Origin: Zoroaster sp. YZ-2022
Taxonomy: Eukaryota > Echinodermata > Asteroidea > Forcipulatida > Zoroasteridae
Direction of reading: 5' to 3'
NCBI GenBank assembly: GCA_029582265.1
Contig: CM055826.1
Span: 36,898,127-36,962,126 of the forward strand
DNA: 64,000 nucleotides
The notes below the pieces were generated by a model. That model saw only the letters and a list, made by a program, of their open reading frames with translations. It searched no databases and was not told the DNA's origin. The position numbers were made by a program, and so were the translations under genes. Each line of letters begins with the position of its first letter. The stretch's first letter is position 1. Shown one piece after another: positions 23,743-31,370 of this stretch.

Positions 23743-26700
23743 TAAGCCACACAAATGGAAGTCTCAAATTTTTTTGTGAAAAAAATGTGTGTGGGGAATG
23801 GGGATGCTTAAGTCATTTTTTAATATAGAGGCGGGAAATTATTACAGTAAGTCCACATTTATTATGACTCTAATAAAACAAGAGAAACTTGTGTTTGTAT
23901 TGGTTAATTTATACCAGGCCTGTGATCTCTCAGGATTTTTCTTGATTTCAGGATTTTTTACAAATAATATAATGCGCCTTGAGCACTAGTTTGGTGGATA
24001 CGTGTGCTATATAAGTCCACATTATTATAATTATTATTACATGTACTTCTCTTTTTTCAAGAATATTTTGAGGCAAAGGGAGATTTATAAAAATCCTGAA
24101 ATCAAGAATAATCCTGAGAAAATCACAGGCTTGACTTGACATGCTCAATAAAGTGACAACAAATGTTGCACATAATGGGCTGTATACTCTGAGTAAGCTT
24201 AAGAATCACCACACGTGACCGGGGAAATAATGTATAAGCGCATTGGGACTTTAATGTGAAATTCGCTATAAGAATAAAATATTATCATTATTAAAACCCT
24301 CTTACTATTGCTGCACTTTAGTGGGAAGTTGCTGTAGAGGTCAAAACCAGTAAACTGCCTGTTTGGACTGTTGAATGCACACATGGGCATTTTTTGACTG
24401 GTTTTTACTGTCATTTTGACCACCCTGAACAATACCAGACAATGCTTTTACCAGTCAAAAACAGTCAACTCATTTTGACCTGTAAATGTACTTACTACAC
24501 GTAAGGTTTGACAGTGTTTGACTTTTAAGTGGACTAGATATACCTTGGCAAGTATATCGACATTTTGACTGATTTTGACCCTTGTAGTAGAAGGAGGGTT
24601 AATGTGTATTGTGCTGTTGTTGACTTGAACTGCCTGTTACAAATTATACTCCACATGACCTTAGATGTTGCCATGGTAGCTAGGTTAAGCTCAGAAAAAA
24701 AAAAGTAGTTAATGGCCTTGCGTTTTGAACCTAGCAGGTTCTTTCTCAAAGGCAAATTGGATGATATACAACCATGCATACATACATACATACATGTAAA
24801 CACTAGAGTGGATGAAGTTAGTCAGGTTCTTTCTCAAAGGCAAATTGGATGATATACAACCATGCATACATACATACATACATAAACACTAGAGTGGATG
24901 AACCTAGCAGGTTCTTTCTCAAAGGCAAATTGGATGATATACAACCATGCATACATACATACATGTAAACACTAGAGTGGATGAAGTTAGTCAGGTTCTT
25001 TCTCAAAGGCAAATTGGATGATATACAACCATGCATACATACATACATAAACACTAGAGTGGATGAAGTTAGTCAGGTTCTTTCTCAAAGGCAAATTGGA
25101 TGATATACAACCATGCATACATACATACATAAACACTAGAGTGGATGAACCTAGCAGGTTCTTTCTCAAAGGCAAATTGGATGATTTACAACCATGCATA
25201 CATACATACATAAACACTAGAGTGGATGAACCTAGCAGGTTCTTTCTCAAAGGCAAATTGGATGATATACAACCATGCATACATACATACATAAACACTA
25301 GAGTGGATGAACCTAGCAGGTTCTTTCTCAAAGGCAAATTGGATGATATACAACCATGCATACATACATACATAAACACTAGAGTGGATGAACCTAGCAG
25401 GTTCTTTCTCAAAGGCAAATTGGATGATATACAACCATGCATACATACATACATAAACACTAGAGTGGATGAAGTTAGTCAGGTGTGAAAGGAACACAAA
25501 ATAATAATAATAATAATGTGGACTTATATAGCGCACGTATCCACCAAACTGGTGCTCAAGGCGCATTATATTATTACCCCTGCTCATCAGGTGCATAAAT
25601 CATTCCTGAAACCATCTCAGCTCCCTGAGGAGTATACAGCTCAATTACTGCCATTTTGGCGCATATACTGTAGGGCTAATTAAACACAACAACCAACTCT
25701 GCCCTCACAGGTAGCCACCAAGGAAAGAAAGAAGTAGCCTGTATCGTGTGCAAACCTCTAGTTTCTTGTTTGTGGGGATGTGGAGAGTCTGTAAATCCTC
25801 TAAAATTAAACATCCAGGAGGTTCAGGGGGCTCTAGACCAAAGGGAGACCCAGGCCAAAGGTAGCTACCCATTTTTGCTTTTGTCAAATCACACCCCTGA
25901 ACCATCCTTTATGTCAAGCATCTCTATAAATGTGGAAGAATAAAGCCACAAGGGTGGGGGAGGGGTGGGGTGGAGGCAGGGACAAAGAGATGAGTCAGAA
26001 TCGGGAAAGGAATAATTACAGATTAGTTTTAGCAGATAAGCATGTAGGGCTGTGGGAGAATAAACAAAGAATTTGAAGCAACCTGCTAAATATAATCCTT
26101 CCTTTGTACATTTTCATTGTTCCCTTCCAACTCTGACCGATCCCTTTGTCTCCTCACTTCCTTCTTGGCTTTATTTTCCACTTGACTGATTCTTCCTGTA
26201 CAGTTTATATACATATGTTCCTACCAGTTACTACCAGTTCCTACCATTACTAAAATAGCCTTTGATAAAAGCTCAGCTAGGGTGTACACATCAGACCAAT
26301 AACTACTTTTTGCATTTGAATGTACATGCATAGGTAGGTAAGCAGTTTATTACAATAGCTAATGACTAGAATTAGCATATAATTCTAAATGTTTCTGTGA
26401 CAGAATTTTGAAGAAATTCTAAGCCATGCCAGGACGGCCGTCGGCGTGGAGGCGAACTATGAGGATGATTTTGAGGAGGTGAAGGAGGAAGAAGAGAGAC
26501 CAATCTCAAGATGCAAGACACTCATCAGAGAGTAAGTTGAATACAGGAAGGAATAACCATCTTTTATTCATTTGTAACAGAATAATTTAAAGGCATTATA
26601 CACTTTTGTAAAATTTCTATACTACTCAAAACAATTTAGGGAACAACGGAATAATCTCAGTTAAAGCAAGATTATTTATTTCAGATAAACATAATGTTTC

Positions 26701-29700
26701 ACAGAATTGATGAGAAACAACTGCACAATGAAACAGATGGTAAAGGATGATTACACATTTCATGACATGACTACTGAAAGAGAGAGGGGGTTGCAAATGA
26801 AAATCCCGGTTCCTGGAACATTTCAAACCTATTTGATGTTAAAAATCCGGTGTTCCCTAGCTAAATTGTTTTGAGTAGTATATAAATGCATCCATACATG
26901 TATTTAAAGGGTTACAACATCATCATGATCAACAGGGCATGGAATTAGAGTGCTAGTTTTATTTTATTTTTGTAATTTAATTGTCCTCAACCGACAGCGG
27001 TAAACCACCAATAACAAGATGGGATATTTATTTATTTATTATTTAACCTGGGGCGACCTTTCAGTGAAACACTGTTTTTCAAAGGTGCCCAGGAAACAAG
27101 GGCACTTGCTATGTGAACCAGAAACACCGGGGTAAACCCCTACTCTTCAACGATAAGTGTTCTGGGTTCTTTTACGTGCACTACTTTAATAATCTAGTAC
27201 ACAGGACCTACGGCTTAACGTCCCATCCGAAGGATGAAGCAATTATGGTTAAGTGTCTTGCTTAGGGACACAAGCGCCACGACTGGCCAGGCCGGGATTC
27301 GAACCCACATTCTGACAACACCAGAACTTGAGTCCGATGCACTAGACCGCTCGGCCACGACACTGATATAAAATAAATACATCTAAAATCTTTAAAATTA
27401 CCAAAAATATCTAGCCAAGTTTTAAAAAATGTCACTATAAAAGTTGACATTCAGAACACACACAGAGCACATCACACGTCCCGTGAGGCCTGTTAACCAG
27501 TTCGCACCGGGAATAAAAAAGTTTTTCCGAACCCCGTGGCGGGTTTATTTTTACCACACAAACACGACCAATGGTGCTCACCAGAGCGTGACCGGGGAGA
27601 CCGCATCTTCCACTGTATGCTTATGGCTCGTTGCCACGCCGACCGGGAATCTATACAAATAGTCCCGAGAATCCTGTGGCGTGTTTAGACGCTCTCCGAT
27701 CCGCTGTCCAAAAAAAATTGTGTGTATACACGGCCTCCGACGCGAACTGGTTAAAGGAAAAAGGAAACCGCGCTTTGTTCACTTCAACATGGCTGCTAAT
27801 CACGTAATTACCAAGTACCAAATACGCTGACATCCCAAAAAGGAAACAAAAATAATCAATAAATGACGTTATTTTTATCTTGAAGACACTGCATCGATTC
27901 TCTTGGTGAGGAGGTATTCGCTAAGATTCAGGCACGGTGTGGCAAGCGTTCATCTTCCAGTCCAGAGGGCTTGTCACATGACATGGTCAGGTAAGTAGAC
28001 TGATGATTCGTGATAAGAACGCAACGCAAGTAGAATCTCTGTACTGTATTTAAGTGAAGCTACAGTATAACATTGGTATTGAGAGATGCAAGTCCATTTT
28101 AACCCGCTGTTCTAGTTTTCAAAAAAATATATATAACTAAAACAAACCTGAAACTAAGCTTACATTAAAGGGAAAGTATCGTCATGATCAGAGCAGACTT
28201 TCAACAGGGCATGGAATCGGTGTCCTAGTTTAAGATGAACACAGTGACTGAAATTTACTGGCTCATTTATGCAATGGTAATATGTGATGTGATCTGGGAA
28301 AACCCTCCACATGGTGAGAAATTTGTCATTTTTGTGTTATATACATCAAATTAACGAGGACAATGTGCTCTTTTCAAAACTGTTTTATTCATGATTCTAG
28401 GTTGTCTATAACTTGAGTTATGCTCTCGGGAAGTTACAGCCGCCGCTGTCCTTAAAAAACAATGGCGGAAACAAAAGACGGCTTTTTAATTATCTGTCAT
28501 CATAAAACTATGTTTTTACATATAAAACGATGGAATTTTTATTTAATATTTGCAAGAATGATCATTTAGATGTTAACAATTAAAATGGTAACAAAAACTC
28601 AATTGTCAAAAAAAAATGGGGGGATATTTTGCCATTATCTTCAAAACAAGTTTGCCGACATCCGACGGGTTTTCCCAGATCGCATCACATATGACCTTAT
28701 CATGTGGGGTATTATTTTCAGTCATTGAGTTAATCTAAAACTAGCACTCTGATTCCATGCCCTGTTGATCATGAAGATATTGCCCCTTTAAGGTGCTCAC
28801 GTTTTTAGATAATAATTTGTTAACTTGATTATAAAATTACTGAATCTAAAAACTACCTTGATTTATTTACAAGTGCTCTCAATATAGAGAAAACACAACA
28901 CAATTTGCGTATTTGCAAAGGTTTGCTTGACGGCAAACTTTTTTATGTAAACTCTGCATTGAGCTGAAACTTTCACAGTTTGATTGTTTAATGTACATGA
29001 ATATTTAGATTTAAAGAGAGCAAGCATGCAGTTTTGTCAACATTACAAATGTTTTACACTCACTGGCCATAAGTATTGCAACATTGAAATTCACACCAAA
29101 GTTCAGTTTGGAGAACTGTGTTACAATAATTTATTTTATTTTATTTACACTACTTAAGACTTCTTGAAAGTGCCTGTGTTTTGAAGTCAATGTTCTTTTT
29201 TACTGTTCTTGCTCGGAAACAAAGTCCTTCAATACTTTGTCGGGTAACCACGTGACCTGATAATTGCGGCCATCCGTCTAGGCAATGTCTCGTACAAATT
29301 CATGTTGCAATACTTTTGGCCAGTGAGTGTATTAGCCATCCTTTGCACATTGGCCCCCTCTGTATTGAGAACGGCCTAAAAAGCACTATGTCTAACTACC
29401 CGTGTCTATTGTTAGACACACATTCCATGGTAGCATTAGCTGTGCTGATGTGCAAGAATAATCGTTTATCCGATCTATCGGTAGACATTAGAAGCATCAG
29501 GGCCATTGACGTTTGAGCTGTCCTCTGGTAGTATATGCTTCATACATTTTCCCATCTATGCAGTATGGCAAAATTCTGAAATTGTTGCATCAGTGCAACA
29601 AGGTCATGTCACAGTTACGACCTTGTTGCAGACATGGATTTTGATCAGTGGAACAAAGTCGTGTCACAGTTACGACCTTGTTGCAGACATGGATTTTGAT

Positions 29701-30048
29701 CAGTGTAACAAAGTCATATCTTTTGACAGAGTTCTAGGATGAACGCGCAAAACCTATGCAAGAAGATACAACGTTGTTGCACTCAATTTTTTTAATGTAT
29801 GTAAATTTATGCACTATTGCACATACGACCTTGTTCTAACAGGACAAAATGTCCCCCCTCATGGGATCGCCGTCTGAGCTCAATCGTCTCTGAAGTGGCA
29901 TATCTCTTCCTCTTCATCTTTCATTTACTTTTTTTCTTTTTCTCTTTTTCTCCTTAATACTAGTCTTCAGTTGAATCACACCGTAGGAAACGAACACATG
30001 GAGACGTGTTACTTGGTCAGTGAGCTCCTGGGAGAGGTTACAACTTAG
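7990..30048 (+). CDS. NEK-family (NIMA-related) serine/threonine protein kinase, complete 13-exon gene
   Basis: Thirteen exons with consensus GT/AG borders and consistent phases join to 1602 coding bases (533 residues). Exons: 7990-8072, 9363-9534, 11346-11491, 13003-13055, 14449-14576, 16042-16143, 17068-17147, 19775-19950, 21339-21488, 22974-23167, 26404-26531, 27886-27990, 29964-30048. The kinase domain (about 4-270) has the glycine loop G11-T-G-T-G-G16, K33 in ALK, E52 of helix C, H133-R-D135, D153-F-G155 and S-P-E180. NIMA-like features include [17 protein letters not shown] and NSKSDIWALGC. Residues about 310-460 are acidic, with YADDFEDV and YEDDFEEV. The C-terminus has SLGEEVF and [16 protein letters not shown], resembling from memory the C-terminal helical segment of Nek1-like kinases. 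NEKs act in cilia, centrosomes and cell-cycle or DNA-damage control, so a similar role is inferred. The kinase domain resembles the Nek1/3/5 and Nek11 branch; orthology is not settled. An in-frame TAG at 7948-7950 fixes the ATG. Confidence 0.93.
8262..8640. mobile_element. hAT-like MITE with perfect 8-bp target duplication
   Basis: AGTCTGGA occurs at 8254-8261 and again at 8641-8648. The ends are taggggtgtgcg and gcacagccta, forming inverted repeats that continue with accggatacccg-type sequence. It lies in kinase intron 1 and is the reference copy for the family at 22575, 33012, 34090 and 58091. Confidence 0.9.
8755..8900. repeat. (GGATCT)n-containing repeat
   Basis: Four to five ggatct units are followed by actccgtaaaagcggtaat and catcactacagag. 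The same block occurs inverted at about 45566-45640, upstream of TMEM18. Confidence 0.75.
9363..9534 (+). CDS. NEK kinase exon 2 (VAIK lysine and helix C)
   Basis: The acceptor is gattacag and the donor gtattt. The exon supplies residues 28-85 with ALKKIQL (catalytic lysine), the helix C glutamate in [10 protein letters not shown], and the [13 protein letters not shown] strand. The same reading frame is open upstream into the intron, but the split codon left by exon 1 requires the acceptor at 9362. Confidence 0.92.
9629..10405. mobile_element. GTCTCC-TIR MITE (type B), interrupted by a SINE
   Basis: The left end aagtctcctgtttctggtc and right end gaccagaaaccagag are inverted repeats, with ggcctcacaaattgggcaaa inside. 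A tRNA-derived SINE (9838-10207) splits the copy; continuity resumes at acgttcatacccctatg. Confidence 0.88.
9838..10207 (+). mobile_element. tRNA-derived SINE with (ATT)n tail
   Basis: The head has A-box TGGCCGAGCGGTTAAGTGC, a long variable-arm-like segment, and B-box GGTTCGAATCC. The body has cttgtgtccctgagcaagac and tgtatactccccagggagct, and the tail is ATT repeats. The head resembles a leucine/serine-type tRNA. Confidence 0.9.
10549..10866. mobile_element. TTAA-ended MITE (type C)
   Basis: It is bounded by TTAA, with ends ttaaccctcctaca and tgtagtggggttaa. The interior holds ggccactccaagccattag and ggtggcacacagttgat. Copies at 39772-40090 and 41358-41676 have the same length and ends. TTAA targeting is characteristic of piggyBac elements. 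Confidence 0.88.
10894..11118. mobile_element. AAAGGGACA-ended MITE (type E)
   Basis: Ends ttaaagggacactatcgtcc and atattgcccctttaa are inverted. The interior holds two inverted motifs, ggtgactgaaaa and ttttcagtcactgagtta. Confidence 0.85.
11346..11491 (+). CDS. NEK kinase exon 3 (hinge to HRD)
   Basis: The exon encodes [17 protein letters not shown], then [20 protein letters not shown] and the first two bases of the HRD arginine. The acceptor is catgtatag and the donor gtaagt. The DxKI run after the hinge is also seen in Nek11-type kinases. Confidence 0.93.
11581..11745. repeat. ATGCAACAA-rich dispersed repeat
   Basis: The block has several atgcaacaa units and agaacaatggttctttt-like sequence. 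It recurs in the opposite orientation at 50462-50637. Confidence 0.75.
11752..11978. mobile_element. AAAGGGACA-ended MITE (type E)
   Basis: A full copy runs from ttaaagggacagtatcgtca to gatgctgtccctt; the central halves are inverted copies of each other. Confidence 0.87.
12118..12475. mobile_element. GCTTAGCAG palindromic MITE (type M)
   Basis: Ends gcccaattttatagagccgc and gagctctatgaaattggcc are inverted. The interior has many taagcaaattt/agcttagc-like arms. Related copies lie at 13316, 30188, 47913 and 51419. Confidence 0.75.
12566..12836. repeat. Long palindrome, type H (hammerhead-like core)
   Basis: Two near-perfect inverted arms (acttgtagctttgcatggtg; gacaccatgtgaaatgctca; aactggaggtacaactcgac) meet at gatcagagcatactgatcg. 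The left half is complete and the right half lacks the outermost part. Confidence 0.88.
12866..12976. mobile_element. Short inverted-repeat element, deletion derivative of the SINE at 54722
   Basis: Arms tgatttaattttgccctaca and tgtagggcaaaattaaatca enclose gtatactcagtgctttccga. The sequence matches the outer parts of 54722-54993, which also contains a tRNA-like head. It ends 26 bases before kinase exon 4. Confidence 0.7.
13003..13055 (+). CDS. NEK kinase exon 4 (catalytic loop)
   Basis: A 53-base exon encodes (R)[18 protein letters not shown] after a pyrimidine-rich gtttttcag acceptor, followed by a gtaagt donor. It completes HRDLKxQN, the NEK catalytic loop. Confidence 0.93.
13316..13508. 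mobile_element. GCTTAGCAG palindromic MITE (type M)
   Basis: It runs from gggcccaatttcacagagct to gtgctatgaaattgggctc, with gactaccagccaaaatgcat inside. Confidence 0.82.
13543..14424. mobile_element. TTAA-ended MITE (type D) with a nested SINE and internal tandem block
   Basis: Ends ttaaccctcctactatagct and gtagtaggagggttaa carry TTAA. A minus-strand SINE is inserted at 13828-14200. Downstream of it, a block with gactgattttgacccttg and tttgacagtgttcgac recurs about three times. Simple copies lie at 24291-24602 and 35472-37016. Confidence 0.87.
13828..14200 (-). mobile_element. tRNA-derived SINE
   Basis: It runs from (AAT)n near 13828 through gctcaaggcgcattatatta and ccctggggagtatacagc to gaccgctcggccacgacacc, the complement of a tRNA-like head. 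Confidence 0.88.
14449..14576 (+). CDS. NEK kinase exon 5 (DFG to activation loop)
   Basis: The exon encodes [18 protein letters not shown] then [19 protein letters not shown] and KSDIW. The acceptor is attttcag and the donor gtaggt. It lies 24 bases downstream of the TTAA end of a transposon, so the likely branch region abuts transposon DNA. Confidence 0.94.
14696..15955. mobile_element. Type B MITE split by about 0.93 kb of other sequence
   Basis: The left part (14696-14850) has agtctccagtttctggtcat, and the right part (15785-15955) has caaactatggtggctaaaag and aaaacggagacttttg. The two parts join as in intact copies, so 14851-15784 looks like a later insertion. I do not recognise that insert; it is AT-rich without a long frame. 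Confidence 0.65.
16042..16143 (+). CDS. NEK kinase exon 6
   Basis: Thirty-four whole codons encode [20 protein letters not shown] then [14 protein letters not shown], kinase subdomain IX onward. The acceptor is ctgttgtag and the donor gtgagt. Confidence 0.93.
16150..17060. other. Kinase intron 6, no recognised element
   Basis: Apart from short low-complexity runs (gagagagagag near 16700), no gene or element recognisable elsewhere in the window is seen. The frames around 16800-17000 show no splice or domain support. Confidence 0.4.
17068..17147 (+). CDS. NEK kinase exon 7
   Basis: The exon encodes [20 protein letters not shown] then EPDQRP, including the conserved arginine of kinase subdomain XI. 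It ends with two bases of a glycine codon before gtaagg. The acceptor is tattacag. Confidence 0.92.
17325..17665 (+). mobile_element. tRNA-derived SINE with alternative body
   Basis: The head gtcgtggccgagtggtctag and B-box gggttcgaatcccgg match the other SINEs. The body differs: cttcggatgagacgtttagc, aagaacccagaacacttatc and ggtgtttctggttcacatag. The same body occurs reversed at 27024-27363. Confidence 0.85.
17690..18093. repeat. (CAC)n/(CCT)n tracts with a 99-bp direct duplication
   Basis: A long (CAC)n tract and then a (CCT/CCA) tract are each followed by the same about 99-base sequence (aaatcacaaaaatcactgaa to aattcaataaaac), at 17795 and 17995. Both strands give long homopolymeric frames that are not genes. 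Confidence 0.92.
18220..18676. mobile_element. Possible LINE 3' end with (AAAT)n tail
   Basis: A T/G-rich non-coding stretch ends in aaaaataaataaaataaaat. The layout suggests a retrotransposon 3' untranslated region, but no reverse-transcriptase residues are visible. Confidence 0.3.
18699..18905. repeat. Dispersed repeat K
   Basis: It matches 29340-29550 closely (ctgtattgagaacggcct, cattccatggtagcattagc, cgatctatcggtagac). Nature unknown. Confidence 0.8.
18975..19112. repeat. Half copy of palindrome family H
   Basis: It contains cttgtagctttgcatggtga through gacgtttcgatcagtgtgct and then stops. Confidence 0.82.
19192..19580. mobile_element. Type B MITE
   Basis: Ends aaaagtctccggtttctggt and accagaaaccagagactttt are inverted; the interior is in the reverse orientation relative to 9629. 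Confidence 0.85.
19775..19950 (+). CDS. NEK kinase exon 8 (end of kinase domain)
   Basis: After ttttctcag the exon continues [20 protein letters not shown], the end of the kinase domain. It then encodes about 35 residues outside the domain, including [17 protein letters not shown]. The donor is gtaata, and the exon ends one base into a codon. Confidence 0.85.
20019..21230 (+). pseudogene. Tandem decayed copies of the 5' part of kinase exon 9
   Basis: A unit of about 125-190 bases is repeated six times upstream of the true exon. Each holds a pyrimidine tract, an acceptor-like cag and the start of the exon. Acceptor-like sites end at 20072, 20254, 20417, 20603 and 21066; the sixth, near 21212, has lost its AG. 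In the phase left by exon 8, copies 1, 3, 4 and 5 stay open for about 16-18 codons (copy 1: [17 protein letters not shown]) and then stop. The tandem series is interrupted by palindrome H at 20700-20972. Confidence 0.85.
20700..20972. repeat. Full palindrome, type H
   Basis: Arms gtaacactaattgcggtgac and gtcaccacaattagtcttac meet at tcctcaggagaatgctgagg. The core (20827-20858) has ctgagga, then a perfect 7-base-pair hairpin cgatcag/ctgatcg, then aaacg. Confidence 0.9.
21339..21488 (+). CDS. NEK kinase exon 9 (acidic linker)
   Basis: The exon encodes [20 protein letters not shown] then [20 protein letters not shown] and [10 protein letters not shown], an acidic serine-rich linker. The acceptor is ttcctacag and the donor gtaaat. 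Partial tandem copies of its first 40-50 bases with their acceptor lie in the preceding intron. Confidence 0.88.
21710..22067 (-). mobile_element. tRNA-derived SINE
   Basis: It runs from aataataatgtggacttaca to aaaccgctcgaccatggcac; head and tail are as in the family. Confidence 0.9.
22575..22925. mobile_element. hAT-like MITE, 8-bp target duplication ATTTAATT
   Basis: Ends tagggctgtgcgttttcgg and gcacagcctta are flanked by ATTTAATT on both sides. It lies 48 bases before kinase exon 10. Confidence 0.9.
22974..23167 (+). CDS. NEK kinase exon 10 (acidic linker, first Y-x-D-D-F-E motif)
   Basis: The acceptor is gtaacgacag, with TACTAAC 30 bases upstream as a good branch site. The exon encodes [20 protein letters not shown], a proline/serine-rich stretch, and [16 protein letters not shown] before gtaaga. 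A hAT-like MITE ends 48 bases upstream. Confidence 0.88.
23239..23356. mobile_element. hAT-like MITE fragment (reverse)
   Basis: It has tacggctgtgccaggtac, attacccggttccatttttc and ttacccgtaaacgactt, ending where a SINE begins. Confidence 0.78.
23357..23742 (+). mobile_element. tRNA-derived SINE with (ATT)n tail
   Basis: The head gtcatggccgagcggtctgg, B-box gggttcgaatccc and tail of about 11 ATT units are visible. Confidence 0.9.
23789..24130. mobile_element. hAT-like internal fragment split by a SINE tail
   Basis: It holds taatatagaggcgggaaatt and aacaagagaaacttgtgttt, complementary to 59510-59620 inside the long hAT element. A SINE tail (aatgcgccttgagcactag to the ATT run, 23962-24042) interrupts it. 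Confidence 0.7.
24163..24290 (+). mobile_element. SINE 3' fragment
   Basis: It has gcacataatgggctgtatac and gcgcattgggactttaatgt, then AT-rich tail, matching the end of the SINE at 9838. Confidence 0.65.
24291..24602. mobile_element. TTAA-ended MITE (type D), simple copy
   Basis: It starts ttaaaaccctcttactattg and ends gtagaaggagggttaa. The interior is as in 13543-14424 without the insert. Confidence 0.85.
24725..25485. repeat. About 80-87-bp minisatellite with (CATA)n cores
   Basis: Nine units contain ttctttctcaaaggcaaatt, a variable catacatacata run and cactagagtggatgaa. Unit lengths differ through the CATA count and agttagtca versus acctagca variants. Long frames on both strands are repeat by-products. 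Confidence 0.93.
25500..25712 (-). mobile_element. SINE fragment lacking the tRNA head
   Basis: It runs from (AAT)n through cgcacgtatccaccaaactg to caactctgccctcacaggta, then is truncated. Confidence 0.83.
25712..25925 (-). mobile_element. Fragment of the long hAT element with one minisatellite unit
   Basis: On the minus strand it reads gatttgacaaaagc, one unit of ctgggtctccctttggtcta, then gcacacgatacaggctactt and ctttctttcctt. These are the flanks and unit seen at 58211 and 59391. It is the single-copy state of the 58-bp array. Confidence 0.8.
25926..26400. other. Kinase intron 10, no recognised element
   Basis: Low-complexity GGGGTGGGG runs and ordinary intron sequence. No gene signal is seen. 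Confidence 0.4.
26404..26531 (+). CDS. NEK kinase exon 11 (second Y-x-D-D-F-E motif)
   Basis: The exon encodes [20 protein letters not shown] then [20 protein letters not shown], ending in IRE with a split codon before gtaagt. The YEDDFEEV block echoes YADDFEDV of the previous exon, suggesting a repeated short motif. Confidence 0.88.
26908..26962. mobile_element. Fragment of type E MITE
   Basis: A short degraded end: aaagggttacaacatcatca, then aacagggcatggaattagag. It stops within 60 bases. Confidence 0.55.
27024..27363 (-). mobile_element. tRNA-derived SINE with alternative body
   Basis: It is the reverse of the type at 17325: aacctggggcgacctttcag, gtgaaccagaaacaccgggg and gaccgctcggccacgacac. 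A (TTTA)n-like tract lies at its 3' end. Confidence 0.87.
27493..27754. mobile_element. TTAA-bounded MITE with CCAGTTCGC ends
   Basis: Ends ttaaccagttcgc and gcgaactggttaa are perfect inverted repeats. The GC-rich interior (gtgaccggggagaccgcatc) is unlike nearby DNA. A single copy is seen in the window. Confidence 0.8.
27886..27990 (+). CDS. NEK kinase exon 12
   Basis: The exon encodes [20 protein letters not shown] then [14 protein letters not shown]. The acceptor is atcttgaag (pyrimidine tract atttttatctt) and the donor gtaagt. [10 protein letters not shown] is a helix-like segment. Confidence 0.86.
28165..28791. mobile_element. Type E MITE with a nested mariner-like MITE
   Basis: The outer ends are ttaaagggaaagtatcgtca and agatattgcccctttaa. 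The element is interrupted after ggtaata by 28283-28689 and resumes tatgaccttatcatgtgg. Confidence 0.87.
28283..28689. mobile_element. Tc1/mariner-like MITE (type F), TA target
   Basis: Ends tgtgatgtgatctgggaaaa and ttttcccagatcgcatcaca are inverted, with TA on both sides. It contains ttaaaaaacaatggcgga. A second copy lies at 48190-48581. Confidence 0.86.
29057..29329. mobile_element. Tc1/mariner-like MITE (type J), TA target
   Basis: Ends cactcactggccataagtat and atacttttggccagtgagtg are flanked by TA. Length is 273 bases, the same as the near-identical copy at 50071-50343. Confidence 0.92.
29340..29550. repeat. Dispersed repeat K
   Basis: A close match to 18699-18905 in the same orientation, immediately beside the type J element. 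Confidence 0.8.
29586..29830. repeat. 60-bp tandem duplication in a dispersed repeat
   Basis: gtcacagttacgaccttgtt and gcagacatggattttgatca occur twice, 60 bases apart. The right side (ttttttaatgtatgtaaatt) resembles 30690-30850. Confidence 0.75.
29964..30048 (+). CDS. NEK kinase exon 13 with stop codon
   Basis: A long pyrimidine tract precedes the tactag acceptor. The exon encodes [20 protein letters not shown] then ELLGEVTT and TAG at 30046-30048. The alternative acceptor at cttcag, seven bases on, would give an immediate stop in phase. I saw no clear AATAAA close downstream. Confidence 0.84.
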
Positions 30049-30187
30049 TCGTCTGTCAGCGCCGGGTGTGTCCTCGCTGGCGTCAAAGTTCAGGTTGTTT
30101 TTGTTTAGGTTGAAACCTAATTACGAATCATCAGCTAGCTCCAGTTAGATCCATCAAATATCGGGATATCAATGTGTTTGAGATCAG

Positions 30188-30592
30188 GGGCCAATTTCAC
30201 AGAACCGGTTTTTTTTTTTAATGCAAATCGTCCCACACAAGGCCAATGGCCACTCCAAGGTGGGGGCTACTAAGTCATTGAGTTGTTACAACAACTCCAC
30301 ACTGAAGAAACCAGTCCCTCGCACCGAAACAAGACAAGTTAATAGCCAGCCTCTTCACCGTGCGAATAGGACTGGGAGGGGTAACTAGTCCAGAACAAGG
30401 CAGTTGTTAAACTGCCTCTGCTTAGCAGAGAATTTTGCTAAGCAAATATTTTTGCTCAGCAATATAAAACGGACTTCCAGCCAAAATACGCACAATTTTG
30501 TGTGGGTGTTTGGCTGGTAATCAACAAAATCTGCTGAGCAAATATTCCCTGTAAGCAATTTTTCTGCTAAGCAGCTCTATGAAATTGACCCC
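30188..30592. mobile_element. Type M MITE with an insert
   Basis: Ends ggggccaatttcacagaacc and gcagctctatgaaattgacc. About 200 bases from aatgcaaatcgtcccacaca to caaggcagttgttaaactgc interrupt the left arm. Confidence 0.7.
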
Positions 30593-30689
30593 AGTCTGGG
30601 CTTTTAAAGTTTAATACAACTTAGGGCTTTCCCAAACAACGGCCTTGGCTACATCACTGCACTGAAGGATACTTGATATCATCATGTCA

Positions 30690-30850
30690 GTGCAAAAAGG
30701 TCGTATGTAACAAGTTCCCGGATGAATGCACAAAAACAAAAACAATGGCTGAGATACGACGTTGTTACACAAATGTTTTTTAATGTATGTACATTTATGC
30801 AGATTGACAATGCGCTGTACATACGACGTTTTTGCACTGACACGACGATA
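30690..30850. repeat. Inverted dispersed repeat (GTGCAAAAA ends)
   Basis: cagtgcaaaaaggtcgtatg and catacgacgtttttgcactg are inverted ends around a centre with ttttttaatgtatgtacatt. It is likely a small MITE. Confidence 0.65.
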
Positions 30851-30859
30851 TTTAAACAC

Positions 30860-31370
30860 AAGAGTCGTATATACATCAGCATTGCATTTTTTTCAATGAT
30901 TATGTCATGTGGCTAAGTACTTGTTCAGTATTTGACAGTTTCCCCGATTGGGGGCCTTTTGGTATACTCATTGGGAGATAAGGGTTTTCAATCAGGATAG
31001 TATAGTTGACATCAACACCGTGAGCCTTACAATGGCAGAAGGTGTAGTTGTCACCCAAGGGTTTCCTGATTGGGGTCTATTGCTATCCCCATTTGGGATA
31101 GAATAGTTGACATCTACACTGTGAGTCTAAGTTACTTACAGACAATACAAATTTCTGGTTGTACATTTCAGGTTTTATTTCGCTCTTCCATGACAATAAT
31201 TAAACTGTTGAGTTTTGATATTACCAGAAGAAATAAGTCATATTATACGTGTATTACAAATGTGCATACACAGCTTCCCTGCCTTGAGGGCACAAGCTCT
31301 TAGCGCCCCTTGCTAGTTCCAGAAGAAAACAGGACTTTCAAATTTTGCAATTAAAAAATATCAGCTATTG
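30860..31370. other. Intergenic, no recognised element
   Basis: Two related sentences of sequence (ttggggtctattgctatccc and gattgggggccttttggta) suggest an old duplication, but nothing more can be supported. Confidence 0.35.

Noticed and set aside
24987..25596. Repetitive frames with [12 protein letters not shown] units
   Set aside because: They derive from the CATA-containing minisatellite and exist on both strands.
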